A stretch of 53,923 nt of DNA. Source: an uncultured Muribaculaceae bacterium. GTDB lineage: Bacteria > Bacteroidota > Bacteroidia > Bacteroidales > Muribaculaceae. The notes beneath the pieces were generated by a model that was not told the DNA's origin, searched no databases, and saw only the letters and a list, made by a program, of their open reading frames with translations. Position numbers and translations under genes: made by a program. This document shows positions 1 through 8,523 of the stretch, in pieces. Each line of letters starts with the position of its first letter. Position 1 is the stretch's first letter. The stretch lies in contig CAJTUG010000008.1 of the NCBI GenBank assembly GCA_910579605.1, positions 11,620 through 65,542 of the forward strand. Direction: 5' to 3'.

Positions 1-44
1 CTATTGAAGCAGTTTCCTTGCACCCCTTAACGGGTTTAGCGGTG

Positions 45-76
45 CAAATTTACTGCTAATTTTCTAAACCGCCAAA
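45..76 (-). promoter_or_regulatory. Outward promoter for a gene left of the window
   Basis: Read on the minus strand: TTTG at 76-73, a 20-bp spacer, then TAAATTTG at 52-45. This matches the Bacteroidota primary-sigma form (TTTG, about 19-20 bp, TAnnTTTG). Transcription would leave the window leftward, so the first 40 or so bases are probably the 5' leader of a gene outside, arranged divergently to lysS. Confidence 0.55.
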
Positions 77-414
77 TTTTTTTGCATTTTTTATCACTTA
101 AAGAGTGAACTTTTTTCAAAACTTTTCAATCTTCTGCATGAAGACACTTTTTGTTGAATCTTTTAGGGGGATGTGCAGGTTGCCCTCCTGCGGTATCTTC
201 ACACAATAATAGACAGAAGAAATAGACAGAAGAAATCTTATCAAGATAGAGCATGGGAAATATATTCCCAAACCGGGGATATAAAGAAAGCTGTTAAAAT
301 TTTCTTTTGGGATCCATAAATACTCTCATACACGTTTGCTTGGAATCGGGTGCATCCACAAAATTTAAATTTTCAATTATTAAATTTAAATTTTAATTTG
401 TGGCTTGTTTTTTG

Positions 415-422
415 TATTTTTG
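415..422 (+). promoter_or_regulatory. -7 element of the lysS operon promoter
   Basis: TATTTTTG fits TAnnTTTG exactly, 79 bp before the lysS ATG. No TTTG is found at the ideal 19-20 bp distance (the nearest, at 397-400, is too close). The duplicated AAATTTAAATTTT sequences just upstream may substitute as an activating or operator element. Confidence 0.45.
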
Positions 423-500
423 CAAATAGTTTCCCTTGGTGTGCATTTACCGAGGAGAGGCTTTGTGCAAAAAAAGAAAATTAATAAAACATAAGCATAT

Positions 501-2234
501 ATGAATCCACTTGAACTGAGTGAACAGGAAATAATAAGGCGCAACAGCATGAATACGATGCGCCAAATGGGTATCGAACCTTATCCGGCTGCAGAATATA
601 CCGTCAGCGGCCATAGCGACGAGATAAAGGCTAATTTCCGCGATGAGGGCGAGCGCCGTGAGGTTTCTGTGGCAGGCCGTATTATGGGCCGTCGTATCAT
701 GGGCAAGGCTTCTTTTGTGGAATTGCAGGATTCCAAGGGCCGCATCCAGGTTTATATATCCCGCGATGATATTTGCCCCGGAGAAGACAAGGAGCTGTAT
801 AACACAGTATTTAAGAAACTCCTTGATATAGGCGATTTCATTGGAGTGAAAGGCTATGTTTTCCGCACCCAGACAGGAGAAATTTCTATCCATGCACAGG
901 AACTCACAGTGTTGAGCAAATCCTTGCGTCCGTTGCCTATCGTAAAAGTTAAAGACGGTGTGACCTACGATGCTTTTGATGACCCTGAGTTGCGTTATCG
1001 TCGCCGCTATGTGGATTTGGTTGTCAACGACGGAGTGAAAGAGATATTCCTCAAGCGCACGAAAGTATATACCTCTATGCGCGAGTATTTCAACAATGCC
1101 GGATATATTGAAGTTGAAACACCCATTCTCCAATCTATCCCCGGCGGTGCATCGGCGCGTCCGTTCATTACCCATCATAATGCTTTGGATATCCCTCTTT
1201 ATCTCCGCATTGCCGATGAGCTTTATTTGAAGCGTCTCATTGTGGGAGGTTTTGAGGGTGTATATGAATTTTCCAAGAATTTCCGCAATGAAGGTATGGA
1301 CCGCACCCACAATCCAGAGTTCACCTGTATGGAAATCTATGTGGCCTATAAGGACTACAACTGGATGATGAACTTTACCGAGCATATGCTTGAAAAGATA
1401 TGTCTCGATGTTAACGGAACCACAGAAGTGAAGGTGGGTGATAATGTGATAAGCTTCAAAGCTCCGTTCCCTCGTGTAACCATGGCAGAAGCAATCAAGA
1501 CTCATACCGGTGTTGACATAACAGGTATGGATGAGGAACAGCTCCGCGAGGCGGCGCGTAATCTCGGTATCGAGGTAGATGATACGATGGGCAAGGGAAA
1601 GCTTATCGACGAGATCTTCGGAGAAAAATGCGAGGGTACATATATCCAGCCTACTTTCATAACCGACTATCCTATAGAGATGTCGCCGCTTACCAAGCGT
1701 CACCGCAGCAATCCCGAGCTTACAGAACGTTTTGAACTCATGGTAAACGGTAAAGAGCTTGCCAATGCTTATTCGGAGCTCAACGATCCTATAGACCAAT
1801 ATGAACGTTTTGTAGAGCAGATGCGTTTAGGTGCCAAGGGAGACGATGAAGCCATGATTATTGACGGGGATTTTATCCGTGCTTTGGAATATGGTATGCC
1901 TCCTACATCGGGTATGGGTATCGGCATGGATCGACTCGTTATGCTCATGACCGGCCAAACCACAATCCAGGAAGTATTGCTTTTCCCCCAGATGCGTCCC
2001 GAAAAGACCGAAAAACGCGACGGTGCAGAAGCTTTTGCCGCTGTCGGTGTGGCCGAAGAATGGGTTCCTGTTCTTCACAAGGCTGGTGTGCTCACCGTGT
2101 CGGCTCTCGTACCGTTGAATCCCGGAAAACTTTTCCAAGATATTTGCGGCTTGAATAAAAAGCATAAACTCGGCCTTAAGAACCCTACAGCCGAGGAAGT
2201 TTCTCAGTGGATAGAAAAGGCCAAGCAACTTTAA
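501..2234 (+). CDS. lysS: Lysyl-tRNA synthetase, class II
   Basis: Charges tRNA-Lys with lysine in the cytoplasm. An N-terminal OB-fold anticodon-binding domain (about residues 55-165) precedes the class II catalytic domain. Motif 2 is visible as RNEGMDRTHNPEF (about 262-274) and motif 3 as GMGIGMDRL (about 470-478). At 577 residues it exceeds the usual 500 or so: about 65 residues after motif 3 form an extra C-terminal piece resembling a helix-hairpin-helix or tudor-like tail, as I recall from Bacteroidota LysS. The ATG at 501 is the first good start after the promoter. It opens an eight-gene operon; gpsA follows after 10 bp. Confidence 0.97.
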   Translation: MNPLELSEQEIIRRNSMNTMRQMGIEPYPAAEYTVSGHSDEIKANFRDEGERREVSVAGRIMGRRIMGKASFVELQDSKGRIQVYISRDDICPGEDKELYNTVFKKLLDIGDFIGVKGYVFRTQTGEISIHAQELTVLSKSLRPLPIVKVKDGVTYDAFDDPELRYRRRYVDLVVNDGVKEIFLKRTKVYTSMREYFNNAGYIEVETPILQSIPGGASARPFITHHNALDIPLYLRIADELYLKRLIVGGFEGVYEFSKNFRNEGMDRTHNPEFTCMEIYVAYKDYNWMMNFTEHMLEKICLDVNGTTEVKVGDNVISFKAPFPRVTMAEAIKTHTGVDITGMDEEQLREAARNLGIEVDDTMGKGKLIDEIFGEKCEGTYIQPTFITDYPIEMSPLTKRHRSNPELTERFELMVNGKELANAYSELNDPIDQYERFVEQMRLGAKGDDEAMIIDGDFIRALEYGMPPTSGMGIGMDRLVMLMTGQTTIQEVLLFPQMRPEKTEKRDGAEAFAAVGVAEEWVPVLHKAGVLTVSALVPLNPGKLFQDICGLNKKHKLGLKNPTAEEVSQWIEKAKQL

Positions 2235-2244
2235 GCCGATAGCC

Positions 2245-3249
2245 ATGGACCAAAGCATTTTTCCCGGCAAGATAGCCGTGATGGGCGGTGGCAGTTGGGC
2301 TACGGCTCTTGCAAAGCTGCTCATGCAGAATTGCGAGACAATATGGTGGTATATGCGTCGCGACGACCGCATAGAGGATTTTAAGCGTCTTCGCCATAAT
2401 CCGGCTTATCTCACTGATCAGGATTTTGAAATAGAACGCATATATTTTTCCAGCGACATCAACGAGGTGTGCCGTCAGGCCGATACCTTGTTGCTGGTTA
2501 TGCCTTCGCCTTATTTTAAAGACCATGTAGACAAAATAACGGAGGATATAAGCAGCAAAGCCATTGTTTCTGCGGTAAAAGGTATAGTTCCGGATTCCAA
2601 CGAGCTTATAACCGACTATATGGTGAACCGTTTCGGGGTTAGCCGCGAAAATACGTTGGTTATTTCAGGGCCTTGCCATGCAGAAGAAGTGGCTTTAGAC
2701 CGTCCGTCGTATCTCACCATCGGGTGCTCCAATCTGGAACGTGCTCAAGCGTTCAGCGATTGTATCACAGGTAAGCATACGCATGCCACTACTTCTACAG
2801 ATGTCAACGGGATAGAATATGCTGCAGTATTGAAAAACGTATATGCCATAGCTGCCGGTATTATCCATGGGCTTAAAACAGGTGATAATTTCGGTGCAAT
2901 CCTTATTTCCAACGCTATACGTGAAATGGAGAGATTTGTAGATGCTGTGTGCCCCCGACCGCGTCAGATATGCGACTCTGTCTACTTAGGCGACCTTTTG
3001 GTTACGGCATATTCGCGTTTTAGCCGTAACCATAATTTCGGTTCTATGATAGGCCGGGGCTATTCTGTTAAAGCTGCCCGCATGGAAATGGAGCAGACTG
3101 CCGAGGGGTATTACGGCACGAAATGCATCCACGATATAAATAAAAACTATGAAGTAGCCATGCCTATCCTTGATGCCGTATATTCTATACTATATCGTGG
3201 GGTACCGGCTCATAAGGCTATAAAGTTTATGGCTCAATATTTCGACTGA
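2245..3249 (+). CDS. gpsA: NAD(P)-dependent glycerol-3-phosphate dehydrogenase
   Basis: Reduces dihydroxyacetone phosphate to sn-glycerol 3-phosphate, the backbone for phospholipid synthesis; cytoplasmic. The N-terminal Rossmann loop is GGGSWATALAK (about residues 14-24). The mid-protein block with AAVLKNVYAIAAG (about 192-204) carries the conserved catalytic lysine, followed by the all-helical C-terminal domain with NHNFGSMIGRG. The 334-residue length is normal for the family. The stop codon overlaps the rlmN start (TGATG), indicating translational coupling. The lysS-gpsA pairing is common in Bacteroidales. Confidence 0.96.
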   Translation: MDQSIFPGKIAVMGGGSWATALAKLLMQNCETIWWYMRRDDRIEDFKRLRHNPAYLTDQDFEIERIYFSSDINEVCRQADTLLLVMPSPYFKDHVDKITEDISSKAIVSAVKGIVPDSNELITDYMVNRFGVSRENTLVISGPCHAEEVALDRPSYLTIGCSNLERAQAFSDCITGKHTHATTSTDVNGIEYAAVLKNVYAIAAGIIHGLKTGDNFGAILISNAIREMERFVDAVCPRPRQICDSVYLGDLLVTAYSRFSRNHNFGSMIGRGYSVKAARMEMEQTAEGYYGTKCIHDINKNYEVAMPILDAVYSILYRGVPAHKAIKFMAQYFD

Positions 3250-4274
3250 TGAAGAAACTTTTAGGACTCACGCTCGAACAACTCCGGGAGGTCGCATCCC
3301 AAGTGGGCTTGCGGCCTTTTGCTGCTAAGCAGATGGCAGCGTGGCTCTATAAACGCGGTGCTACGGAAATAGATTCCATGACCGATCTTCCGAAGCAGGC
3401 ACGACAGAAACTCGCTGCATTATATACTGTAGGGCGCGAGTTGCCATTGGCTGAAGCAAGGAGTAAAGACGGAACTGTGAAATATGTTTTCTCCGGTGCC
3501 GGCGGACGTGATGTGGAAGCTGTTTATATCCCCGACCGAGAAAGGGCTACATTGTGTGTTTCGTCGCAGGCCGGATGCAAGATGAATTGTCGCTTCTGTA
3601 TGACAGGCCGTGGAGGTTTTCAAGGAAACCTTGACGCCGGTTCTATTATAAACCAGATATTATCTATTCCCGAGAGCGATACTCTCACAAATATTGTGTT
3701 TATGGGAATGGGTGAACCTACAGATAATCTTGAAGCCGTAATGTCTGCAATAGAAATCCTTACTCAGGAGTGGGGCATGGCTTGGAGTCCGAGGCGTATA
3801 ACGGTTTCGACAATAGGTAAGTTGGACGGTTTGAAGGAACTGCTCGACAAAACGCAAGTCCATATAGCAATAAGTGTCCATACTCCTTTTGCTATAGAGC
3901 GGGAAAAGATTATGCCGGTGGAGAAAGTGTATCCATTGCGTGAGGTGATGCAGCTTCTTCGTAATTACGATTTTGCGCATCAGCGCCGCCTGTCTATGGA
4001 ATATACGATGTTTGCCGGCATTAATGACGACAGCAAACATGCAGAGGGACTTGCCCGAGTACTCCGAGGAACTGATGCTCGTGTGAATCTCATCCGTTTC
4101 CACCGCATACCGGGCTTTGAAGGTACTCCGGCCGACCGCCAAACGATGGAGAGTTTCCGCGACGAGCTGAACAGCCGTGGTATTACCGCCACAATCCGAG
4201 CTTCTCGAGGCGAAGATATTATGGCGGCTTGCGGTATGCTTGCCGGCAACAAGAATAAAAAAAGCGAAGAATAA
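3249..4274 (+). CDS. rlmN: Dual-specificity 23S rRNA A2503 / tRNA A37 C2-methyltransferase
   Basis: Radical SAM enzyme that methylates C2 of adenosine 2503 in 23S rRNA and adenosine 37 in some tRNAs. The iron-sulfur ligands are Cys110, Cys114 and Cys117 (CKMNCRFC), followed by MTGRGGFQGNL. The conserved C-terminal catalytic cysteine is present in IMAACGML (about residue 328). The 341-residue length is normal. The start shares its A with the gpsA stop, and the stop TAA overlaps the pdxA ATG, so this gene is coupled on both sides. Confidence 0.96.
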   Translation: MKKLLGLTLEQLREVASQVGLRPFAAKQMAAWLYKRGATEIDSMTDLPKQARQKLAALYTVGRELPLAEARSKDGTVKYVFSGAGGRDVEAVYIPDRERATLCVSSQAGCKMNCRFCMTGRGGFQGNLDAGSIINQILSIPESDTLTNIVFMGMGEPTDNLEAVMSAIEILTQEWGMAWSPRRITVSTIGKLDGLKELLDKTQVHIAISVHTPFAIEREKIMPVEKVYPLREVMQLLRNYDFAHQRRLSMEYTMFAGINDDSKHAEGLARVLRGTDARVNLIRFHRIPGFEGTPADRQTMESFRDELNSRGITATIRASRGEDIMAACGMLAGNKNKKSEE

Positions 4275-5377
4275 TGAACAGAAAAATAAAAGTGGGTATC
4301 ACCCACGGTGATACAAATGGAATAGGATATGAGGTAATCCTCAAGATGCTTGAGGACTCCCGGATAGCCGATTTGTGCACCATAGTGCTCTATGGCTCGG
4401 CGAAGGCAGCGGCTTTTTACCGCAAAAGCGGAGAGTTGCAGCCTGTCCAACTCCAAAAAATAGATACGGCAGCCGATGCGCACGACGGTGTTTTCAATAT
4501 CATCAATGTTGTGCCCGAAGATCTTAAAATCGAACCCGGGCAGGCAACTGAAATTGCCGGTGCCGCAGCTTTTGCGGCGTTGGAAGCTGCAGTGGCCGAT
4601 TTGCGTGCCGGCGATATAGACGTTTTGCTCACTGCACCTATCAATAAACACAGCATTCAAAGCCCTACTTTCAAATTCCCCGGTCATACGGAATATTTGG
4701 AAGCTTCTTTCCGCAGTGATGAAAATCCCGACAGCAGGGCTTTGATGGTACTTTGCACCGATGAATTGCGTGTGGCATTGGTGACAACACATTTGCCCAT
4801 AAGCGAGGTTCCGTCTGCTATTACAAAGGAAGCTGTGTTAGGGAAAATTATGGATTTCAACCGTTCACTTCATCGTGATTTCGGTGTTTTAGCTCCACGT
4901 ATTGCTGTATTGTCGCTTAATCCTCATGCAGGGGAGAACGGTCTTTTGGGGAAAGAGGAAGCCGATATCATATCGCCAGCCATAGCCGAGGCCCGCGAAA
5001 AGAAAATAATGGCTTTTGGTCCTTATGCCGCCGATGGCTTCTTCGGGAGCGAAAATTACAAGAAATTTGATGGTGTCCTTGCTATGTATCACGATCAGGG
5101 TTTGGCTCCGTTTAAGGCTCTTGCCATGGATGCCGGCGTGAATTTTACTGCCGGTTTGCCCTATGTGCGCACTTCGCCAGACCATGGAACGGGCTATGAT
5201 ATTGCCGGTAAAGGTTTGGCCGATGCCGAATCTATGCGCTCGGCTTTGTATATGGCTTTGGATATATTCCGTAATCGCCGCCGTGAAGACGAGGCACATC
5301 GTCGCCCACTGCGCAAGCAGCACTACGAGAAAGAAAAGAATTCCGATCCTACCATAGACCTTACGAAAGAAGATTAA
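4274..5377 (+). CDS. pdxA: 4-hydroxythreonine-4-phosphate dehydrogenase
   Basis: Oxidises 4-phosphohydroxy-L-threonine in pyridoxal 5'-phosphate synthesis (DXP-dependent route). It begins with the family signature GITHGDTNGIGYE (residues 8-20), then GHTEYLEASF, YHDQGLAPFK and the metal/substrate segment RTSPDHGTGYDIAG. At 367 residues it is longer than the E. coli enzyme (about 329) because of a charged C-terminal tail of some 30 residues rich in Arg, Lys and Glu. It overlaps its neighbours by a single base on each side. No other pdx gene is in the window. Confidence 0.95.
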   Translation: MNRKIKVGITHGDTNGIGYEVILKMLEDSRIADLCTIVLYGSAKAAAFYRKSGELQPVQLQKIDTAADAHDGVFNIINVVPEDLKIEPGQATEIAGAAAFAALEAAVADLRAGDIDVLLTAPINKHSIQSPTFKFPGHTEYLEASFRSDENPDSRALMVLCTDELRVALVTTHLPISEVPSAITKEAVLGKIMDFNRSLHRDFGVLAPRIAVLSLNPHAGENGLLGKEEADIISPAIAEAREKKIMAFGPYAADGFFGSENYKKFDGVLAMYHDQGLAPFKALAMDAGVNFTAGLPYVRTSPDHGTGYDIAGKGLADAESMRSALYMALDIFRNRRREDEAHRRPLRKQHYEKEKNSDPTIDLTKED

Positions 5378-6096
5378 TGCATTATCTTATCCTTGCCGGG
5401 GGAAACGGCAGCCGCTTGGCCAACGACGGTGTATCCATTCCTAAACCATTGGTGGAATTGGATGGAAAACCTATGATAGGGCGGCTTATCGATATTTTTG
5501 ATTCCCTTGGTGCGGAAAGTATAACGGTGGTATTGAATTTTACTATGGAGATGGTCTTTGACTATCTCTATGAGAAACAATCGTATGTTGGGCAATTGCG
5601 AATTGTTCCTGTGTCTACGACGTCGCCTCTTATTTCTTTGGCTCTCGGAAGTTTGGCAATATCACCGGGCGAAAAGATAATAGCAGTGACGGTAGATTCT
5701 GTTTTTCAGGAAACTGAATTTGCGGCTTTTGTGACGAGATTTGAGAGTAGCAACACTGGAGCCCTTATGGGGGTGACCGATTTTTTAGACGATGAAAAGG
5801 CTCTATTCCTGACTGTATCTCCAGATGGAGCCGTTACCGGATTTCACGATAATTATCCTTCTTGCGAAACATCCCTGTTGAGAGTTGTATCGGGCGGTGT
5901 ATACGGTTTATCGGTGCATGCACGAAGGCAGGCCGAGCATTTGGCTCGGGAACGCCATGATTGTCGTCTGCGCGATTTCCAACGCTCTCTTTTAAGATCT
6001 GGATATTCTGTAGAAGCCTTCCCCTTAGGAACCGTGGTGGATGTGGACCGCGTAACAGACCTCCAGACAGCCCGGAAAATTTTTAACCGACCTTAA
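5377..6096 (+). CDS. Sugar-nucleotidyltransferase-like protein
   Basis: A 239-residue protein with an NTP_transferase fold. It starts LILAGGNGSRL (residues 4-14), the nucleotide-binding loop of sugar-1-phosphate nucleotidyltransferases, followed by PKPLVELDGKPMI. It has VTVDSVF where family members carry their metal-binding aspartate, and ends with a short VVDVDRVTDL block typical of MobA/GlmU-like proteins. The substrate cannot be read from the sequence. The ATG overlaps the pdxA stop and parE follows after 12 bp, so it is co-expressed with housekeeping genes rather than a polysaccharide cluster. Confidence 0.8.
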   Translation: MHYLILAGGNGSRLANDGVSIPKPLVELDGKPMIGRLIDIFDSLGAESITVVLNFTMEMVFDYLYEKQSYVGQLRIVPVSTTSPLISLALGSLAISPGEKIIAVTVDSVFQETEFAAFVTRFESSNTGALMGVTDFLDDEKALFLTVSPDGAVTGFHDNYPSCETSLLRVVSGGVYGLSVHARRQAEHLARERHDCRLRDFQRSLLRSGYSVEAFPLGTVVDVDRVTDLQTARKIFNRP

Positions 6097-6108
6097 TACC
6101 TTACACCC

Positions 6109-8070
6109 ATGAACTCAGACGACGAAAACATATTGGATTTCACACCCGACGATACCCCTCTTGTAACGGCAGAGTATAACGAGGATGCTATTAAAACGCT
6201 CGATTGGAATGTGCATATTCAACGGCGTCCGGGTATGTATATAGGTAAATTAGGCGATGGCTCAAGTCCTGATGATGGTATTTATATTCTTCTCAAAGAG
6301 GTGATAGACAACTCTTTGGATGAATTTATGATGGGCTACGGTAAATATATTAACGTTACTGTTCAACCCGAAGGGGTTACCGTTCGCGACCAAGGGCGTG
6401 GTATACCTTTCGGCTCGCTTGTAGACGTGGCTTCTAAAATCAATACCGGCGGTAAATTTGATTCGGATATCTTCCAGAAAGCTATAGGTCTCAACGGGGT
6501 AGGTATAAAGGCTGTTAATGCGTTGAGTACACGTTTCAAAATAAGTTCTTTTCGCGACGGTCGTGTTCACTCAGCGCTTTTTGAGCTTGGAAACCTCTTG
6601 GAAGAGACAGAAATGGAGGCGTCTGGTGAATCCAACGGTACATTGGTGGAATTTACCCCTTCTAAAGAATTTTTCCGAGACTACGAATACCGTGACGAAT
6701 TTATAGTTCCTCTTCTTAAGAATTATACATATCTCAATACTGGTCTTTCCATTATTTTCAATGGTCAGCGCTACCACAGCCGTCATGGCCTTACCGACCT
6801 TTTGAGCGATTATATGACCCAAACGCCGCTTTATCCTTTTATACACTTGAAAGGCAAGGATATAGAGGTGGTTATTACTCATGTAGACAACCAATACGGC
6901 GAGGAATACTATTCTTTTGTCAACGGGCAGCACACAACACAGGGAGGTACTCACTTGTCGGCTTTTAAAGAATCGGTGTCGAGAACGCTGAAAGATTTTT
7001 TCGGCAGAAATTTCGAGTATACCGATATCCGCAACGGAATGGTTGCAGCAGTGGCTATACGTATTCAAGAGCCAGTTTTTGAATCTCAGACAAAAACTCG
7101 GCTTGGCTCACGGAATATGAGTCTTGATGAGGATTCACCTTCTATAGCCAAATATGTGGGTGATTTTATAAAGAAAGAACTTGATAACTACTTGCACCGC
7201 GATCGCGATGTTGCCGAAATAATACTCAAGAAAGTACAGGAAAGCGAACGAGATCGTAAAGCTATGGCCGGAGTGGCCAAAAAAGCTCGTGAGACGGCCA
7301 AGAAAGTGAGTTTGTATAACCGTAAGCTAAACGATTGCCGTATCCATTTGAGCGACGCACGCGGTAACCAGGAAAAGAAAGAAGCATCCAGCATTTTCAT
7401 CACCGAGGGCGACAGTGCCGGCGGATCTATAGAGAAAGTGAGGGATGTAGAGACCCAAGCGGTATTCAAACTTCGCGGAAAACCTTTGAACACCTATGGA
7501 GCTTCGAAGAAAGAATTGTATACCAACGAGGAATTTTCTCTTCTCATGGCTGCCTTGAATATAGAGGAAGACCTTGATAATTTGCGTTATAATAAGGTGA
7601 TAATTGCTACCGATGCCGATGTAGACGGTATGCATATTCGCTTGCTCATGCTCACGTTCTTCCTCAATTATTTCCCCGATTTGATAAAGAAGGGTCATGT
7701 GTATGTTTTGCAGACCCCTCTTTTCCGAGTACGCAATAAGAAAACCAGTAAACGTAGTGCCAGAAGCAACAAGAAAGAAAAAAGCGAAGATACAATCTAC
7801 TGCTATACCGACGAAGAGCGTGTAGCAGCTATACAGAAATTTGGCGAGTATGCCGAGATAACCCGTTTTAAAGGATTGGGAGAAATTTCGCCTGAAGAAT
7901 TTCGTGGTTTTATCGGCGAAGATATGAGAATAGACAGGGTATCGCTACGCAAAGAAGATGGTGTGCCCGAGGTTTTGGAGTTCTATATGGGCAAGAACAC
8001 AATGGAACGCCAGAATTTTATTATAGATAACCTGGTGGTTGAAGATGACACAAGAATCGACCAAGAATAG
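6109..8070 (+). CDS. parE: DNA topoisomerase IV subunit B (type IIA, ATPase subunit)
   Basis: ATPase subunit of a type II topoisomerase. The GHKL ATP-binding domain shows RPGMYIG (about 41-47), EVIDNSLDEF and DQGRGIPFG, and GLNGVGIKAVNALS. The transducer domain follows, then the TOPRIM domain with EGDSAGGS (about 432-439) and the Mg-binding DADVDG. At 653 residues it fits either ParE or GyrB; I prefer ParE because FKLRGKPLN and the Bacteroidota gene order agree, but no parC/gyrA is nearby to decide. Its 3' end overlaps coaD by 26 bases. Confidence 0.88.
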   Translation: MNSDDENILDFTPDDTPLVTAEYNEDAIKTLDWNVHIQRRPGMYIGKLGDGSSPDDGIYILLKEVIDNSLDEFMMGYGKYINVTVQPEGVTVRDQGRGIPFGSLVDVASKINTGGKFDSDIFQKAIGLNGVGIKAVNALSTRFKISSFRDGRVHSALFELGNLLEETEMEASGESNGTLVEFTPSKEFFRDYEYRDEFIVPLLKNYTYLNTGLSIIFNGQRYHSRHGLTDLLSDYMTQTPLYPFIHLKGKDIEVVITHVDNQYGEEYYSFVNGQHTTQGGTHLSAFKESVSRTLKDFFGRNFEYTDIRNGMVAAVAIRIQEPVFESQTKTRLGSRNMSLDEDSPSIAKYVGDFIKKELDNYLHRDRDVAEIILKKVQESERDRKAMAGVAKKARETAKKVSLYNRKLNDCRIHLSDARGNQEKKEASSIFITEGDSAGGSIEKVRDVETQAVFKLRGKPLNTYGASKKELYTNEEFSLLMAALNIEEDLDNLRYNKVIIATDADVDGMHIRLLMLTFFLNYFPDLIKKGHVYVLQTPLFRVRNKKTSKRSARSNKKEKSEDTIYCYTDEERVAAIQKFGEYAEITRFKGLGEISPEEFRGFIGEDMRIDRVSLRKEDGVPEVLEFYMGKNTMERQNFIIDNLVVEDDTRIDQE

Positions 8071-8500
8071 AATTGCAATTTTTCCGGGTTCTTTCAACCC
8101 GTTTACACGCGGTCATGCCGATATCGTAGAGCGATCGCTTGCTATTTTCGACCGTATTGTTATTGCTGTCGGCATAAATGCGGAAAAACTTAGCGGCGAT
8201 AATGATGCGTTGCTCTCGCCCATAGTTGAATTATATAAAGGAAATCCACGGGTAGAGGTAGTTGCCTACCATGACCTTACTGTTTCATTGGCTCAACGTT
8301 TAGGCGCTTGTGCAATAGTTAGGGCGGTTCGCTCGGTGAAAGACTATGAGTATGAGCGAGACATGGCCGATATAAACATGAAACTTTCCGGCATAGAATC
8401 CGTTATATTATTCTGTAGGCCCGAATATTCCGCAATCTCGTCGTCGATAGTGCGCGAACTCCGGAACTATGGGCAAGATGTTTCATCTTTTCTCCCTTAA
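8045..8500 (+). CDS. coaD: Phosphopantetheine adenylyltransferase
   Basis: Transfers AMP from ATP to 4'-phosphopantetheine, the penultimate step of coenzyme A synthesis. The nucleotidyltransferase motif is FPGSFNPFTRGH (residues 13-24, the T/HxGH signature); the C-terminal SSSIVRELRNYGQDVSSFLP block is the conserved ending. I chose the ATG at 8045 over the upstream TTG at 8039, giving 151 residues. The gene begins inside the last codons of parE (26-base overlap), implying translational coupling. The S41 protease follows 23 bp later. Confidence 0.95.
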   Translation: MTQESTKNRIAIFPGSFNPFTRGHADIVERSLAIFDRIVIAVGINAEKLSGDNDALLSPIVELYKGNPRVEVVAYHDLTVSLAQRLGACAIVRAVRSVKDYEYERDMADINMKLSGIESVILFCRPEYSAISSSIVRELRNYGQDVSSFLP

Positions 8501-8523
8501 ACCGATTGACACACAAGATTATT

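Larger units (their letters stand above)
1..500. other. Intergenic regulatory region left of lysS
   Basis: No gene is supported here. An outward (leftward) promoter lies at 45-76 and a lysS promoter element at 415-422. Between them I see a perfect 13-bp tandem duplication (209-221 and 222-234, unit ATAGACAGAAGAA), a 17-bp palindrome TGGGAA-ATATA-TTCCCA at 254-270, and two copies of AAATTTAAATTTT at 361-373 and 382-394, 21 bp apart (two helical turns). The palindrome and the AT repeats are possible protein-binding sites; that is inference. A long antisense frame over lysS enters this region but is a shadow. Confidence 0.6.

Noticed and set aside
40..60. Weak reading frame at the left edge ending in TAG (minus strand, 1-60)
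   Set aside because: It has no start codon inside the window, is preceded by a stop, and overlaps a better-supported outward promoter.
447..1799. 450-residue open frame on the minus strand across lysS
   Set aside because: It is antisense to a clear LysS with intact motifs; the long frame follows from codon bias. Its translation shows no domain or signal and no promoter is placed for it.
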